The translations under genes were made by a program, and so were the position numbers. Under the pieces are notes generated by a model. That model ran no database searches, was not told the origin of the DNA, and worked only from the letters and a program-made list of their open reading frames with translations. A stretch of DNA of 64,000 nt from Rhodoblastus sp963713695 (lineage in GTDB: Bacteria > Pseudomonadota > Alphaproteobacteria > Rhizobiales > Beijerinckiaceae). This document shows positions 9,463 to 19,345 of this stretch, one piece after another; within the stretch, counting starts at the first letter, position 1, and every line of letters begins with the position of its first letter. The stretch covers positions 372,001 through 436,000 of the forward strand of contig CAVQMU010000002.1 in assembly GCA_963713695.1 (NCBI GenBank), in the 5' to 3' direction.

Positions 9463-10083
9463 ATGACCAAAACGCAGGAAAGGCGCGCGGCGCAATTGCA
9501 GGCGCTGATCGACGCGGCCGAGCAAACAGTGGCGGAGCAGGGCCTTGCCGCCCTGAAGGCTCGCGATCTCGCAGCAAAAATCGGCGTTTCGCTGGGCGGA
9601 CTCTATAATCTCGTTGGCGATCTCGACGAGGCGATCCTGCATGTGGGTGCGCGCACGCTGGCGCGGCTCGACCGCGCGCTTTCCGAGGCGGCGACGAATG
9701 AAAACCGGCCGGTCGAGCGCCTTGTCGCCATGGCCCTGGCCTATTGCCGTTTCGCCAGCGCGAACCTGGCGCTGTGGCGCGCCTTGTTCGAACATCGCAT
9801 GGCCCCAGGCTCCGCCGTTCCGGAATGGCACGCGACGACCCAACTCGATCTCTTCGCCCATGTCGCCGCGCCCTTGCGCCAGCTTCTGCCCGGCGCGGAC
9901 GAGGAAGACCGCGTTCTCGTCGGCCGAACCCTGTTTTCGGCGGTGCATGGCGTGGTTGCGCTCGGCCTTGAGGAAAAGCTGGTCGCGGTTCCGCGCGCCG
10001 CGCTCGAGGCGCAGGTCGAGCTCCTTGTCCGCGCCGTTTGCCATGGCCTCCCCGCGAAATTTGCCGCCAAGCCCGGAAATTGA
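9463..10083 (+). CDS. TetR/AcrR family transcriptional regulator
   Basis: 206 residues. The N-terminal helix-turn-helix lies around residues 12-58, with LKARDLAAKIGVSLGGLYN as recognition region. The C-terminal domain (about 75-195) resembles TetR_C ligand domains and has ALWRALFEHRMAPG. It is divergently placed from aas with three shared palindromes between them, so it probably represses aas and itself, with a fatty acyl or lysophospholipid-related inducer as a plausible guess. The next gene, dctA, lies 101 bases downstream on the same strand with no terminator seen. Confidence 0.88.
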   Translation: MTKTQERRAAQLQALIDAAEQTVAEQGLAALKARDLAAKIGVSLGGLYNLVGDLDEAILHVGARTLARLDRALSEAATNENRPVERLVAMALAYCRFASANLALWRALFEHRMAPGSAVPEWHATTQLDLFAHVAAPLRQLLPGADEEDRVLVGRTLFSAVHGVVALGLEEKLVAVPRAALEAQVELLVRAVCHGLPAKFAAKPGN

Positions 10084-10184
10084 CGAAAATACGACAAATC
10101 AGTTGCGCGCCGACCCGCGCCGCGTTCAACTGGCGGCAATGACAGGCTTTCCAAAAAGCCGGACACGACGAGGGACGCTCCAGC

Positions 10185-11516
10185 ATGGACGCCGAAAATC
10201 AGGCTTCTCCCCAGGCGAAGAAACCGCTCTACCGCCAGCTCTACGCTCAAGTGCTGTGCGCCATCCTGCTCGGGATCGTCGTCGGCGTGGCCTTTCCGGA
10301 CTTCGCCACCAAGCCCGGCGTAAAAGCGCTCGGCGACGGCTTCATCAAGCTGATCAAGATGGTGATCGCCCCGATCATCTTCTGCACCGTGGTGTCGGGC
10401 ATCGCCCATATCCAGGACGCGAAAAAGGTCGGGCGCGTCGGCGTCAAGGCGCTGGTCTATTTCGAGGTCGTTTCGAGCTTCGCTCTCATCATCGGCCTCG
10501 TCATCGGCAATGTGCTGCGGCCCGGCGCCGGTTTCTCCGGCCATGGCGACGCCGCCGCGGTCGCCAAATACGCCAGTCCGGAAGCGCAAAAAAGCACGGT
10601 CGATTTCTTCCTCGACATCATTCCCGACTCGGTGATCGGCGCCTTCGCCAAGGGCGACATCTTGCAGGTGCTGTTCTTCGCGATCCTCATGGGATTTTCA
10701 ATGCTGGCCATGGGCGAGAAGGGCGCGCCCTTGCGCAAGCTGATCGACGAGACGGCCCAAGCCATATTCGGCGTGCTCGGCTTTGTGATGAAGGCGGCGC
10801 CCTTCGGCGCTTTCGGCGCCATGGCCTATACGGTCGGCAAATTCGGCCCCAGCGTTCTGGGCAACCTCTTCGGGTTGATCGCCACCTTCTATTTCGCCTC
10901 GGCGGTGTTCATTGTCGTCGTGCTCGGCGTCATCGCCCGGCTGGCCGGGTTCAACATCTTCAAATATCTCGCCTATATCAAGGATGAACTGCTGATCGTC
11001 TTGGGCACGTCGTCGTCGGAAAGCGCGCTGCCGCAACTCATGGCCAAGCTCGAAAATCTCGGCTGTTCGCGCTCGGTGGTCGGGCTGGTCGTGCCGACCG
11101 GCTATTCCTTCAACCTCGATGGCACCAACATTTACATGACCCTGGCGACCCTTTTCATCGCTCAGGCGCTCAACGTCCCGCTCGACCTCGAACACCAGTT
11201 GATCATCCTCGGGGTGGCCATGCTGACGTCGAAAGGCGCTTCCGGCGTCACCGGCGCCGGCTTCATCACCTTGGCCGCGACGCTTGCCGCCGTCGATCCG
11301 CGGCTCGTTCCGGGCATGGCCATCGTGTTCTCGATCGACAAGTTCATGAGCGAGAACCGGGCGCTGACCAATATCATCGGCAATGGCGTCGCGACCATTG
11401 TCGTCTCGGCCTGGGAAGGCGAACTGGACCGCGAAAAACTCAACGCCGCGCTGGGCCACCCGGTTGACGCCGCGGCCGCCATCGCGGCTGCGGCTGAGGA
11501 AGCGACCGCGGAATGA
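10185..11516 (+). CDS. dctA: C4-dicarboxylate:cation symporter DctA
   Basis: 443 residues, typical for DctA in the glutamate/dicarboxylate:cation symporter (DAACS) family. The inner-membrane protein imports succinate, fumarate and malate with protons or sodium. Signature elements are visible: the serine-rich hairpin GTSSSESALPQ at 274-284, PTGYSFNLDGTNIY at 304-317 and the substrate-site segment SIDKFMSENRALTNIIGNG near 385. About eight hydrophobic spans occur. The Ala/Glu-rich C-terminal tail is poorly conserved in the family. No DctB/DctD two-component pair is adjacent. Confidence 0.93.
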   Translation: MDAENQASPQAKKPLYRQLYAQVLCAILLGIVVGVAFPDFATKPGVKALGDGFIKLIKMVIAPIIFCTVVSGIAHIQDAKKVGRVGVKALVYFEVVSSFALIIGLVIGNVLRPGAGFSGHGDAAAVAKYASPEAQKSTVDFFLDIIPDSVIGAFAKGDILQVLFFAILMGFSMLAMGEKGAPLRKLIDETAQAIFGVLGFVMKAAPFGAFGAMAYTVGKFGPSVLGNLFGLIATFYFASAVFIVVVLGVIARLAGFNIFKYLAYIKDELLIVLGTSSSESALPQLMAKLENLGCSRSVVGLVVPTGYSFNLDGTNIYMTLATLFIAQALNVPLDLEHQLIILGVAMLTSKGASGVTGAGFITLAATLAAVDPRLVPGMAIVFSIDKFMSENRALTNIIGNGVATIVVSAWEGELDREKLNAALGHPVDAAAAIAAAAEEATAE

Positions 11517-11590
11517 ATTCTCCTCCCGCGTAACATCGCGCCACCCTCGGGCGTATCGCCAGCGACAATGCTTTTTTCGCGGAGGGCGCC

Positions 11591-11980
11591 ATGCAGGACC
11601 GTCGACTCTTCCTCGCCACGATCGCCATTGCGGCCATGCTGGGCGGCGAGGCGCGCGCTTTCGTCGTCGAGCCCTATGACAAGCCCGCGGCCGACGCTGC
11701 GATCGCCGAGGGCAAGACGGTGATCATCGAGGTCTATGCCTCCTGGTGCCCGATCTGCCAGGCCCAGGCGAACGCGATCGACGCGATGAAAGACAAGCCT
11801 TCCTACAAGGACATTGTCTTCTTTCGCGTCGATACCGAAAAGCAGAAGGATGCCGTGAAGGCGCTGCACAGTCCGCGCTCGACCTTCATCGTCTATCGCG
11901 GCGGCAAGGAAGTGTCCCGCCAGTCCTGGGGCGCCACGGACGAGGATGTCGCGCGCGTGCTGATGTCGGCGGTGAAGTGA
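11591..11980 (+). CDS. Periplasmic thioredoxin-fold protein
   Basis: 129 residues with ATG preceded by GGAGGG. A signal peptide (LFLATIAIAAMLGGEARA) directs it to the periplasm. The mature domain is a minimal thioredoxin fold with active site WCPIC near residue 51-55 and a cis-Pro-like segment SPRSTFIVY around residue 96. Likely a thiol-disulfide reductase or oxidase for periplasmic or cytochrome c cysteines. It stands alone on this strand between dctA and a convergent hydrolase whose stop lies about 10 bases away. Confidence 0.85.
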   Translation: MQDRRLFLATIAIAAMLGGEARAFVVEPYDKPAADAAIAEGKTVIIEVYASWCPICQAQANAIDAMKDKPSYKDIVFFRVDTEKQKDAVKALHSPRSTFIVYRGGKEVSRQSWGATDEDVARVLMSAVK

Positions 11981-11990
11981 GCGGCTTCGC

Positions 11991-12917
11991 CTAATTGCCG
12001 GAGCGCGCCGCGTCGGGCGGGCAGACGCTCTTGATCGCTGCAAGGCTCTCTTTTCCTGCAGCCGTCCCTGGCGTGATGAAATCGCCATGTCCAGCCCCCG
12101 GCACGATGCGCAGGTCGACCTTTTCACCTTTCGCCTCGGCGTCGTGCTGGTAAAGATAGCCGTGACTGGCCGGCACCGTCTTGTCGCGCGCGCCAAAAAG
12201 GAGCACCTGCGTTACGCCCAGCGGGAGCATCTCGACCGGCGACGTGTCCTTGAGCGCAGCGTCGAATCCTCTCGCCTGGGCGCCGATCAATGTCGCTATG
12301 GTGCCAGCGCCGGCCCATTCATCCGCGGGGATCATGCTGGCATGCAAATTCGGCGGACCTGCCAGGTCGACGACGCCCCCGACCGGTAGAAAATCGGGAT
12401 TGTAGAGCGGGCTCGACTGGGGGATGCGGCTGCGCGCCGCCAGCCACAGGGCCAGATAGCCGCCTGCGGAATGTCCCACCGCGACAACGCAGGAAAGATC
12501 GAGCGGCATCGTTTTGGCCATGTCGCGCAGATGGTCGGTCGCCGCGCCAACATCCAGGAAGGTTCCCGGGAAGCCGCCTCCAACATCGCCTATGGCGCGG
12601 TATTCGATGTTCCAAACCGCAAATCCCTGCTTTGCCAGCTCCGCCGCCGTGCGGCGCGTGGAGGCGAGGTCCGAATTGTACTGCCAGGAGCCGCCGTAAA
12701 TCAGGACGACGACCGGATGCGAGCCGGTTGCGTCTGGAAGCCACAATTCCCCGAACTGCTTTTTGGCCTGGCCATAGGCCATCGGAGCAGGCGGAAACGG
12801 CTCGGGCCGTCGGAGCAGGAGGAAACCCGAAACGCTCGCCAAAACCGCGAAAGCGACGCCGGCCAACAGCGCTTTTTGTAAATTATGTCGGCTTCTGGAG
12901 AGCTTGATCAAACTCAT
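11991..12917 (-). CDS. Alpha/beta hydrolase, esterase/lipase-like (membrane-anchored or secreted)
   Basis: 308 residues. An N-terminal hydrophobic stretch (ALLAGVAFAVLASVSGFLLL, about 16-35) is either a signal peptide or an anchor. The fold has VVVLIYGGSW (oxyanion region) near residue 69, nucleophile elbow GHSAGG near residue 148 and a C-terminal GAGHGDF carrying the likely catalytic His. The HGG motif of the HSL group is replaced by YGG. Substrate cannot be told; BD-FAE-like carboxylesterase is the nearest description. Last gene of a four-gene minus-strand run with cytochrome c, GtrA and TspO genes. Confidence 0.85.
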   Translation of the reverse strand: MSLIKLSRSRHNLQKALLAGVAFAVLASVSGFLLLRRPEPFPPAPMAYGQAKKQFGELWLPDATGSHPVVVLIYGGSWQYNSDLASTRRTAAELAKQGFAVWNIEYRAIGDVGGGFPGTFLDVGAATDHLRDMAKTMPLDLSCVVAVGHSAGGYLALWLAARSRIPQSSPLYNPDFLPVGGVVDLAGPPNLHASMIPADEWAGAGTIATLIGAQARGFDAALKDTSPVEMLPLGVTQVLLFGARDKTVPASHGYLYQHDAEAKGEKVDLRIVPGAGHGDFITPGTAAGKESLAAIKSVCPPDAARSGN

Positions 12918-12978
12918 GAAGAGTCCATCCCTTGAAGTCTGGCCGGGCGGCGCATCGGTTATAAATGCGCTTCCCGCA

Positions 12979-13479
12979 TCAGCCGTTCAGTCGCCAGATT
13001 TCGAAATTGAGCAGGCCGGCGTAGCCGACCCAGAGAAAAAGCGGCGCCAGGCACAGGCCGGCGAGACGGTCGAGCCGCCAGAACAGGGCCATGGTCGCCG
13101 CAATGAAAATTTCCTGCGGAACGATGTCGATCAGGCCCAGGAGGGGGCTTTCGGCGGCGAAAAAGGCATAGGACCAGAGCACATTGAGGGCGAGTTGGGC
13201 CAGGAAGAAGCCGATCGCCGCCTTGCGTCCCCTCTGCTCGGGCAGGATCAGGATGCGCCAGAAGGCGAGGGCCATCAGCGCATAAAGCAGCGTCCAGACC
13301 GGACCGAAAACGGCGTTGGGCGGCGTGAAGCCCGGTTTTGCGAGCCCGGCGTACCATGGGACGAGCTTGGGAAAGGTCGCGAGCTGGCCAAGCAGCGAAT
13401 CGACGAAGACGAGGACCGCCGCGAGCAGGGCGGCGCGTCGGGGCTTCATGCCAGGTTTTGCAGCCATTTCGATCGCCAT
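12979..13479 (-). CDS. tspO: TspO/MBR family tryptophan-rich sensory protein
   Basis: 166 residues with start ATG after GGGAGG. Five membrane helices and the family landmarks are visible: WYAGLAKPGFTPPNAVFGPVW around 42-62, ALNVLWSYAFF around 97 and a C-terminal WVGYAGLLNFEIWRLNG. Bacterial TspO is an outer- or inner-membrane protein binding porphyrins and cholesterol-like ligands; in photosynthetic alphaproteobacteria it tunes tetrapyrrole-dependent gene expression. It lies 13 bases after the GtrA gene. No tetrapyrrole gene is in the window to support that role here. Confidence 0.92.
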   Translation of the reverse strand: MAIEMAAKPGMKPRRAALLAAVLVFVDSLLGQLATFPKLVPWYAGLAKPGFTPPNAVFGPVWTLLYALMALAFWRILILPEQRGRKAAIGFFLAQLALNVLWSYAFFAAESPLLGLIDIVPQEIFIAATMALFWRLDRLAGLCLAPLFLWVGYAGLLNFEIWRLNG

Positions 13480-13492
13480 GACATCCTCCCGG

Positions 13493-13894
13493 TCAGGATT
13501 CGCCGCAAGCGGCGGGTTGGACGCGGAAAGTCCAGAAGCGATGGGCGGCGAAATTCCAGACCATGACGATCAGGGTGGTGACAACCTGGGCCGGTAGATA
13601 GGGCGCCTCCCAGGCGACGACGAAAAGTCGCATGAAGCCCCAGGTGAGGAAAAAAGCCACGACGGCCACGATGGCGAAGCGCCAGCCGGCTTCCGCATGC
13701 GGGCGGTCGCTGTCGAACGTGTGGCGGCGGTTCAGCACATAGGACGCCAGTCCGCCGCAGCAGAAACCCGAGAGCGTCGCCGGGATGACCGCCCAATGCG
13801 CCAGTTCCTTGAGGGCGATCAGCAGGGCGTAATGGATCGCCGTGGCGATCACGCCGACGATGACAAAGGCGGAAAACTGGCGGTGCAGCGACAT
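13493..13894 (-). CDS. GtrA-like membrane protein
   Basis: 133 residues with four hydrophobic spans (about 8-28, 36-52, 71-90, 97-118) and the GtrA signatures FVIVGVIATAIHYALL at the start and VWNFAAHRFWTF at the end. GtrA-type proteins are thought to flip or position polyprenyl-linked glucose during cell-surface polysaccharide modification. In Rhizobiales they often occur singly without a GtrB partner, as here. Placed between cytochrome c and tspO genes on one strand with 13-28 base gaps, consistent with a shared transcript. Confidence 0.88.
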   Translation of the reverse strand: MSLHRQFSAFVIVGVIATAIHYALLIALKELAHWAVIPATLSGFCCGGLASYVLNRRHTFDSDRPHAEAGWRFAIVAVVAFFLTWGFMRLFVVAWEAPYLPAQVVTTLIVMVWNFAAHRFWTFRVQPAACGES

Positions 13895-13922
13895 CAGGCG
13901 AAGTCTTCCTCGGCTCGGCGGG

Positions 13923-14249
13923 TCAGCGGGGCGGCAGGGCGGCGAAATAGGCGGCGAGCGCCTTCATGTCCTCGTCGGTCATGTTTCGGCTCATGTAGAG
14001 CATTTCCTTGTGTGCGCGTCGACCCTGGCGGAAGGCGCGCAACTGGTTGAGCAGATAGGCTTCGTTCTGGCCGGCGAGATTGGGGATCTCGACGTCGCGT
14101 CCGATGCCGTCCATGCCGTGGCAGGGGACGCAGGCCGGCAGCGCTGTGGCGGTTCCGGCCGGCGCGGCCATGCCTGGCGCAACTGCCAACAAGGCGAAGG
14201 CGAAGGCGGCGATCCGCGTCGTCAGGGGCGAATTCAAACTCAAGACCAT
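13923..14249 (-). CDS. Small periplasmic cytochrome c
   Basis: 108 residues from ATG 14249, which has a strong AAGGAG site and opens a signal peptide (IAAFAFALLAVAPGMA). The open frame extends further upstream but without leader features. A single heme c attachment motif, CVPCH, lies near residue 41. Axial Met candidates occur in MLYMSRNM near residue 85, followed by TDEDMKALAAYFAALPPR, the normal end of a class I cytochrome c. It likely shuttles electrons in the periplasm. First gene of the cytochrome c-GtrA-tspO-hydrolase run. Confidence 0.88.
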   Translation of the reverse strand: MVLSLNSPLTTRIAAFAFALLAVAPGMAAPAGTATALPACVPCHGMDGIGRDVEIPNLAGQNEAYLLNQLRAFRQGRRAHKEMLYMSRNMTDEDMKALAAYFAALPPR

Positions 14250-14450
14250 TCTCCTTGCGTAAAGCTTAGAACATGAATCGGCGGGCGCCACGTCAGGAAA
14301 ATCCTCGCGCATGCTTTCCCACGGCTTTTCCGCCATGGGGGTTCACAGGGCGAAAAAACTCGTTTAACACGGGCGTCACATTCGGGCTCGTTTCCTGTCC
14401 GGATCAAGACATTCTCGCCCGTCACGAGACGGTCAGTGGAGGGCGCGCTC

Positions 14451-14653
14451 CGGCTTCTCAGCCGAAAGTGCGGCCTTTTTTTGTGCGCGACGGTGGCTTC
14501 GCCGCTGCGGCTGCGACGCCAAAATCCTGCCAGCCCCTGGGGCCGCCGGGAGCGACTGCGACGCCGAGCTCGTGCGAGGGGCGCCCAAACCGCGCCGATG
14601 TGCGGCTTGGGCAATAAACAAAACCGCGCCCATGCGCGGCTTGGGCAACATAA
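14451..14653 (+). promoter_or_regulatory. carB leader with hairpins and a duplicated 28-nt element (gene-free 14250-14663)
   Basis: The 414 bases before carB hold no convincing gene. A small hairpin, CGGCT-TCTC-AGCCG (14451-14464), is followed at 14476-14482 by a run of seven T. Further on a 28-nt element occurs twice 34 bases apart (14587-14614 and 14621-14648), with two mismatches. Copy one sits in a longer stem (GCCCAA at 14583-14588 pairs with TTGGGC at 14607-14612, CCGC with GCGG inside). Copy two forms CCGCGC-CCAT-GCGCGG. This could be a 5' leader involved in attenuation or in control of carB translation. The structure is read from the sequence; the function is inference. Confidence 0.45.
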
Positions 14654-14663
14654 AGAGTCCATA

Positions 14664-17600
14664 ATGCCGAAGCGGACAGACATCCAGACGATCATGATCA
14701 TCGGCGCGGGGCCGATCGTCATCGGACAGGCCTGTGAATTCGACTATTCCGGCACCCAGGCCTGCAAGGCGCTGAAGGCCGAGGGCTACCGCATCGTCCT
14801 GGTCAATTCCAATCCGGCGACGATCATGACCGATCCCGATCTCGCCCATCGCACCTATGTCGAGCCGATCACCCCGGAAATCGTGGCGAAGATCATCGAG
14901 AAGGAGCGCTATGCGGCGCCTGGCGGCTTTGCCCTGCTGCCGACCATGGGCGGCCAGACGGCCTTGAACTGCGCGCTTTCGCTGAAGAAGATGGGCGTGC
15001 TCGACAAGTATGAGATCGAGATGATCGGCGCCACCGCCGAGGCGATCGACAAGGCCGAGGACCGCGAACTGTTCCGCGAGGCCATGACCAGGATCGGCCT
15101 GGACACGCCGAATTCGCATCACATCAAGACGCTCGGCCAGGCCCTTGACGCGCTCGAAGACATCGGCCTGCCCGCGATCATCCGGCCGTCCTTCACGCTT
15201 GGCGGCACCGGCGGCGGCATCGCCTACAACAAGGCGGAATTCATCGACATCGTCGAACGCGGCATCGACGCCTCGCCGACCAACGAAGTCCTCATCGAGG
15301 AAAGCGTGCTGGGCTGGAAGGAATACGAGATGGAGGTCGTCCGCGACAAGGCGGACAATTGCATCATCGTCTGCTCGATCGAAAATATCGATCCGATGGG
15401 CGTCCACACTGGCGATTCCATCACCGTCGCCCCCGCGCTGACGCTGACCGACAAGGAATACCAGATCATGCGCGACGCCTCGCTGGCGGTGCTGCGCGAG
15501 ATCGGCGTGGAGACGGGCGGCTCCAACGTGCAGTTCGCGATCAATCCCGAAAACGGCCGGATGATCGTGATCGAGATGAACCCGCGCGTGTCGCGCTCCT
15601 CAGCCCTGGCTTCGAAGGCCACGGGCTTTCCCATCGCCAAGGTCGCCGCCAAGCTCGCGGTCGGCTATACGCTCGACGAGATCGCCAACGACATTACCGG
15701 CGGCGCGACCCCGGCTTCGTTCGAGCCGACCATCGATTACGTGGTCACCAAGATTCCACGCTTCGCCTTCGAAAAATTCCCCGGCGCCGAGCCGACCCTG
15801 ACCACGGCGATGAAATCGGTCGGCGAGGCCATGGCGATCGGCCGCACCTTCGCCGAATCGCTACAAAAGGCGCTGCGTTCGCTCGAAACGGGGCTGTCGG
15901 GACTCGACGAGATCGAAATCGAAGGCCTCGGCAAGGGCGACGACATGAACGTCCTCCGCGCCGCGCTTGGGACTCCGACGCCGGATCGGCTGCTCGTCGT
16001 TGGCCAGGCCATGCGCATGGGCATGAGCGACGGCGAGATTTTCGACGCCTGCAAGATCGACCCGTGGTTTTTGGCGCGGCTGCGCGAAATCGTCGTCCTT
16101 GAGAAGAAGGTCAGGGATTTCGGCCTGCCGAATGACGCGGAAAACCTGCGCACGCTCAAGGCGGCGGGCTTTTCCGACATGCGCCTCGCCTCGCTGGCGC
16201 GCAAGTCCGAAACAGAAGTCGCCGAGTTCAGGCGCGGCCTGGGCGTGCGCCCGGTCTACAAGCGCATCGACACCTGCGCCGCGGAGTTCGCTTCCCCTAC
16301 CGCCTACATGTATTCGACCTACGAGACGCCTTTCGCCGGAGTTCCCGTCCTGCGAGGCGCGGCCGACCGACAAGCGCAAGATCGTCATTCTCGGCGGCGG
16401 CCCGAATCGCATCGGGCAGGGCATAGAATTCGACTATTGCTGCTGCCACGCCTGTTTCGCGCTCAGCGACGCGGGCTTTGAAACCATCATGATCAACTGC
16501 AATCCGGAGACGGTCTCGACGGATTACGACACGTCGGATCGCCTCTATTTCGAGCCGCTGACCCGCGAGGACGTGCTCGAAATCCTTGCCAAGGAGAAGG
16601 AGGCGGGGACGCTTGAGGGCGTGATCGTGCAATTCGGCGGCCAGACGCCGCTCAAGCTCGCCAAGGCCTTGCAGGACGCCGGCATTCCCATTCTCGGCAC
16701 GTCCGTCGATTCGATCGACCTTGCCGAGGACCGCGACCAGTTCAAGCGGCTGCTCGACAAGCTCCACCTGAAGCAGCCGAAGAACGGCATCGCCTATTCG
16801 GTCGAACAGGCGCGGATCGTCGCGCAGGAGCTTGGCCTGCCCCTGGTCGTGCGTCCATCCTATGTCCTCGGCGGCCGCGCCATGGCGATTCTCCGCGATC
16901 CCTCCGAGCTCGACGACTATCTGCACGGGGTCTTGCCGGGCCTGGTGCCGTCGGATGTCAAGGCGCGCTATCCCAATGACAAGACCGGCCAGATCAACAC
17001 GGTGCTGGGCAAAAACTCCCTTCTGTTCGACCGCTACCTCGTCGACGCGGTCGAGATTGACGTGGACTGCCTCTGCGACGGCAAGGATGTCTTCGTCGCC
17101 GGCGTGATGGAGCATATCGAGGAGGCGGGCATACATTCCGGCGATTCCGCCTGTTCGCTGCCGCCGCGCTCGCTGTCCCCCGACATGGTCGCGCGGCTCG
17201 AGGAGCAGACGCGCAAAATGGCGCTGGCGCTCAATGTCGGCGGTCTCATGAATGTCCAGTTCGCGCTCAAGGACGGCGAGATCTACGTGCTGGAAGTCAA
17301 TCCGCGGGCTTCGCGCACCGTGCCCTTCGTCGCCAAGGTGATCGGCCTGCCCCTGGCCAAGATCGCCTCGCGCATCATGGCCGGCGAAAGCCTGGCTTCT
17401 TTCGGCCTGAAACCCTGGAAGGGCGGGCATATTGGCGTCAAGGAGGCGGTTTTCCCCTTCGCGCGCTTCCCCGGCGTCGACACGGTGCTCGGCCCGGAAA
17501 TGCGCTCGACCGGCGAAGTCATCGGCCTCGACCGCTCCTTCGACGTGGCCTTCGCCAAGAGCCAGCTCGGCGCGGGTACAAAGGTTCCAACCTCCGGCTC

Positions 17601-17988
17601 CGTCTTCGTTTCCGTGCGCGAAGCGGACAAGCAGCGTGTGCTCGAGGCGGTGCGGCTTTTGGCGCATCTCGGCTTCAAGGTGCTGGCCACCGGCGGCACT
17701 GCGCGTTTCCTCAGCGAGCACGGGGTGCCGGCGCAGAAGATCAACAAGGTGTCGGAGGGGCGGCCGCACGTGGTCGACGCCATCAAGAACGGCCACGTGC
17801 AGCTTGTGTTCAACACCACGGAAGGCGCCCAGGCCCTGGCCGATTCGCGGTCGCTGCGCCGCGCGGCGCTGCTGCACAAGGCGCCTTATTACACCACGCT
17901 TGCCGGGGCGCTGGCGGCCGCGGAAGGGGTAAAAGCCTTCATGGCCGGCGACCTTGAAGTGCGGGCCCTGCAGGATTATTTCGCCTGA
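14664..17988 (+). CDS. carB: Carbamoyl-phosphate synthase large subunit (one frame break near 16,350)
   Basis: About 1,108 codons from ATG 14664 (MPKRTDIQTIMIIGAG), the usual CarB length. It makes carbamoyl phosphate from bicarbonate, ATP and glutamine-derived ammonia for pyrimidine and arginine synthesis, with CarA as partner. The two homologous ATP-grasp halves are clear: IIGAGPIVIGQACEFDYSG at the start of the first, ILGGGPNRIGQGIEFDYCC at about 16,385 for the second, and an MGS-like allosteric domain after 17,590 (VLATGGTARFLSEHG). The frame changes by +1 between FAGVPV and EARPTDKRK; dropping one C around 16,349-16,353 restores one protein. Because the gene is normally essential, the break is probably an assembly error. 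carA is not adjacent. Confidence 0.92.
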
Positions 17989-18180
17989 CGACGCTGCCTG
18001 CGGCAGGAGGCCGGAAGGGCGGGGCGCGCGGCAATTGACCTCAGCGCCCCTTTTGTACCATCATGCCCCTCCGGCTCGCCAACAGCCGCCGACGCGCCCC
18101 TCCGGGCGCGTTACGCATTTTGTCCCCGGCGGCGTCTCGACAGGGCGTCCCGGCCGGAAAGATTTGAAAGAGTTGCTGTT

Positions 18181-18654
18181 ATGGAAAAGCTGCCCATGAC
18201 CGTCGGAGGCTATGCCGCCCTTGAAGCGGAGCTCAAGCGCCGCCAGCAGGAAGAGCGTCCGCGAATCATTCAGGCCATATCCGAGGCGCGGTCGCACGGC
18301 GATTTGTCGGAAAACGCCGAATATCACGCCGCAAAGGAATCCCAGTCGCTCAATGAAGGCCGAATTGCCGAGCTTGAGGACAAGATTTCGCGCGCCGACG
18401 TGATCGACGTCAGCAAACTCTCCGGAACCACCGTCAAATTCGGGGCCACCGTCACGCTGATCGACGAGGATACCGAGTCAGAGAAGCGTTATCAGATCGT
18501 TGGCGATTCCGAAGCGGACGTGAAAGCGGGCAAAGTGTCAATTTCCTCGCCGATTTCCCGCGCGCTGATCGGCAAGAAGGTTGGCGACGCCGTGGAAGTG
18601 AACACGCCTGGTGGCGGCAAGAGCTACGAGATCGTCAAGATCGATTACCTGTAG
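18181..18654 (+). CDS. greA: Transcription elongation factor GreA
   Basis: 157 residues, exactly the family size. The N-terminal coiled coil (about 8-75) contains GDLSENAEYHAAKE, whose acidic tip residues D and E act in RNA polymerase's secondary channel to stimulate cleavage of backtracked RNA. The C-terminal FKBP-like domain (about 80-157) contains SPISRALIGKKVGD. It follows carB by 192 bases on the same strand, the common alphaproteobacterial carB-greA order. No terminator is evident after it. Confidence 0.96.
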   Translation: MEKLPMTVGGYAALEAELKRRQQEERPRIIQAISEARSHGDLSENAEYHAAKESQSLNEGRIAELEDKISRADVIDVSKLSGTTVKFGATVTLIDEDTESEKRYQIVGDSEADVKAGKVSISSPISRALIGKKVGDAVEVNTPGGGKSYEIVKIDYL

Positions 18655-19345
18655 CGGCGCCGCTGGCGCTGCGGGCCAGCATCTTCGATCGCTTCTCCAT
18701 TTTTTGGACCGCTGTCCGCCGAACTCCGGTGGCAAGACGGTCCAGCCACTGCTGGCGCGCTCCTCGACAGGGGGCGGGCCTGCCCGTTTTTGGGCGTTTG
18801 GGGCTGCGTGGCGCAGTATATCGCGACAGGGCGAACAACGGCAAATACGCGCGAATTTACATTATAAACTGTTACTTCCGATTGTGTTGGCCCGCTCCCC
18901 TTGGGCCGGGCTCGCCGCCACCCCAATTTTCACTGTTGCAGCAGAAGCTGCAGCCATAATGGGCGATCCGGGAATAACAAGGGCTGTCCGGGGCGGCTAT
19001 TCCGCAGGCGCGACAAATCTTCCTTCAACGAATTGATTTTATTAATTGTTCCTTGTGAAAACAGAATTTCCAGGGAATGAGCGGTCACCAAATTGCGGGG
19101 AGTGCAAGACCGCGAGAGATGCTCCGCTCGAACCTGCGGAAATTACCGACCTGCCTTTTTGCCGCCCGGATTCCGACAAAAATTTTGCTTCGGAAACAAG
19201 TCGAAAAGCTCAAAAATCGCGCGGAAGCTGTTTGTTTTGGCAGGTCATGCGAACAAAAACTACTTGCGTCTCATTCGCGTTTAGGATTACGTAACGTTAA
19301 TAAGTTTCTAATATGGCATACCGAGAAGTATGACGAAGGGTCGCA
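18655..19345. other. Gene-free region, lower GC, upstream of the RTX-like locus
   Basis: About 690 bases separate greA from the surface-protein locus. The right half (18,840-19,345) is visibly richer in A/T than the flanks. It contains ATTACGTAACGTTAAT at about 19,287-19,302, made of two small palindromes (TTACGTAA, AACGTT), and TAATAT at 19,308-19,313 as a possible -10-like hexamer. Only short open frames without family features occur. It most likely carries the promoter and a long 5' leader of the gene at 19346; I see no RNA gene that I can name. Confidence 0.5.

Noticed and set aside
14587..14648. Terminal repeats of an insertion sequence
   Set aside because: The two 28-nt copies are direct, not inverted, only 34 bases apart and enclose no transposase.
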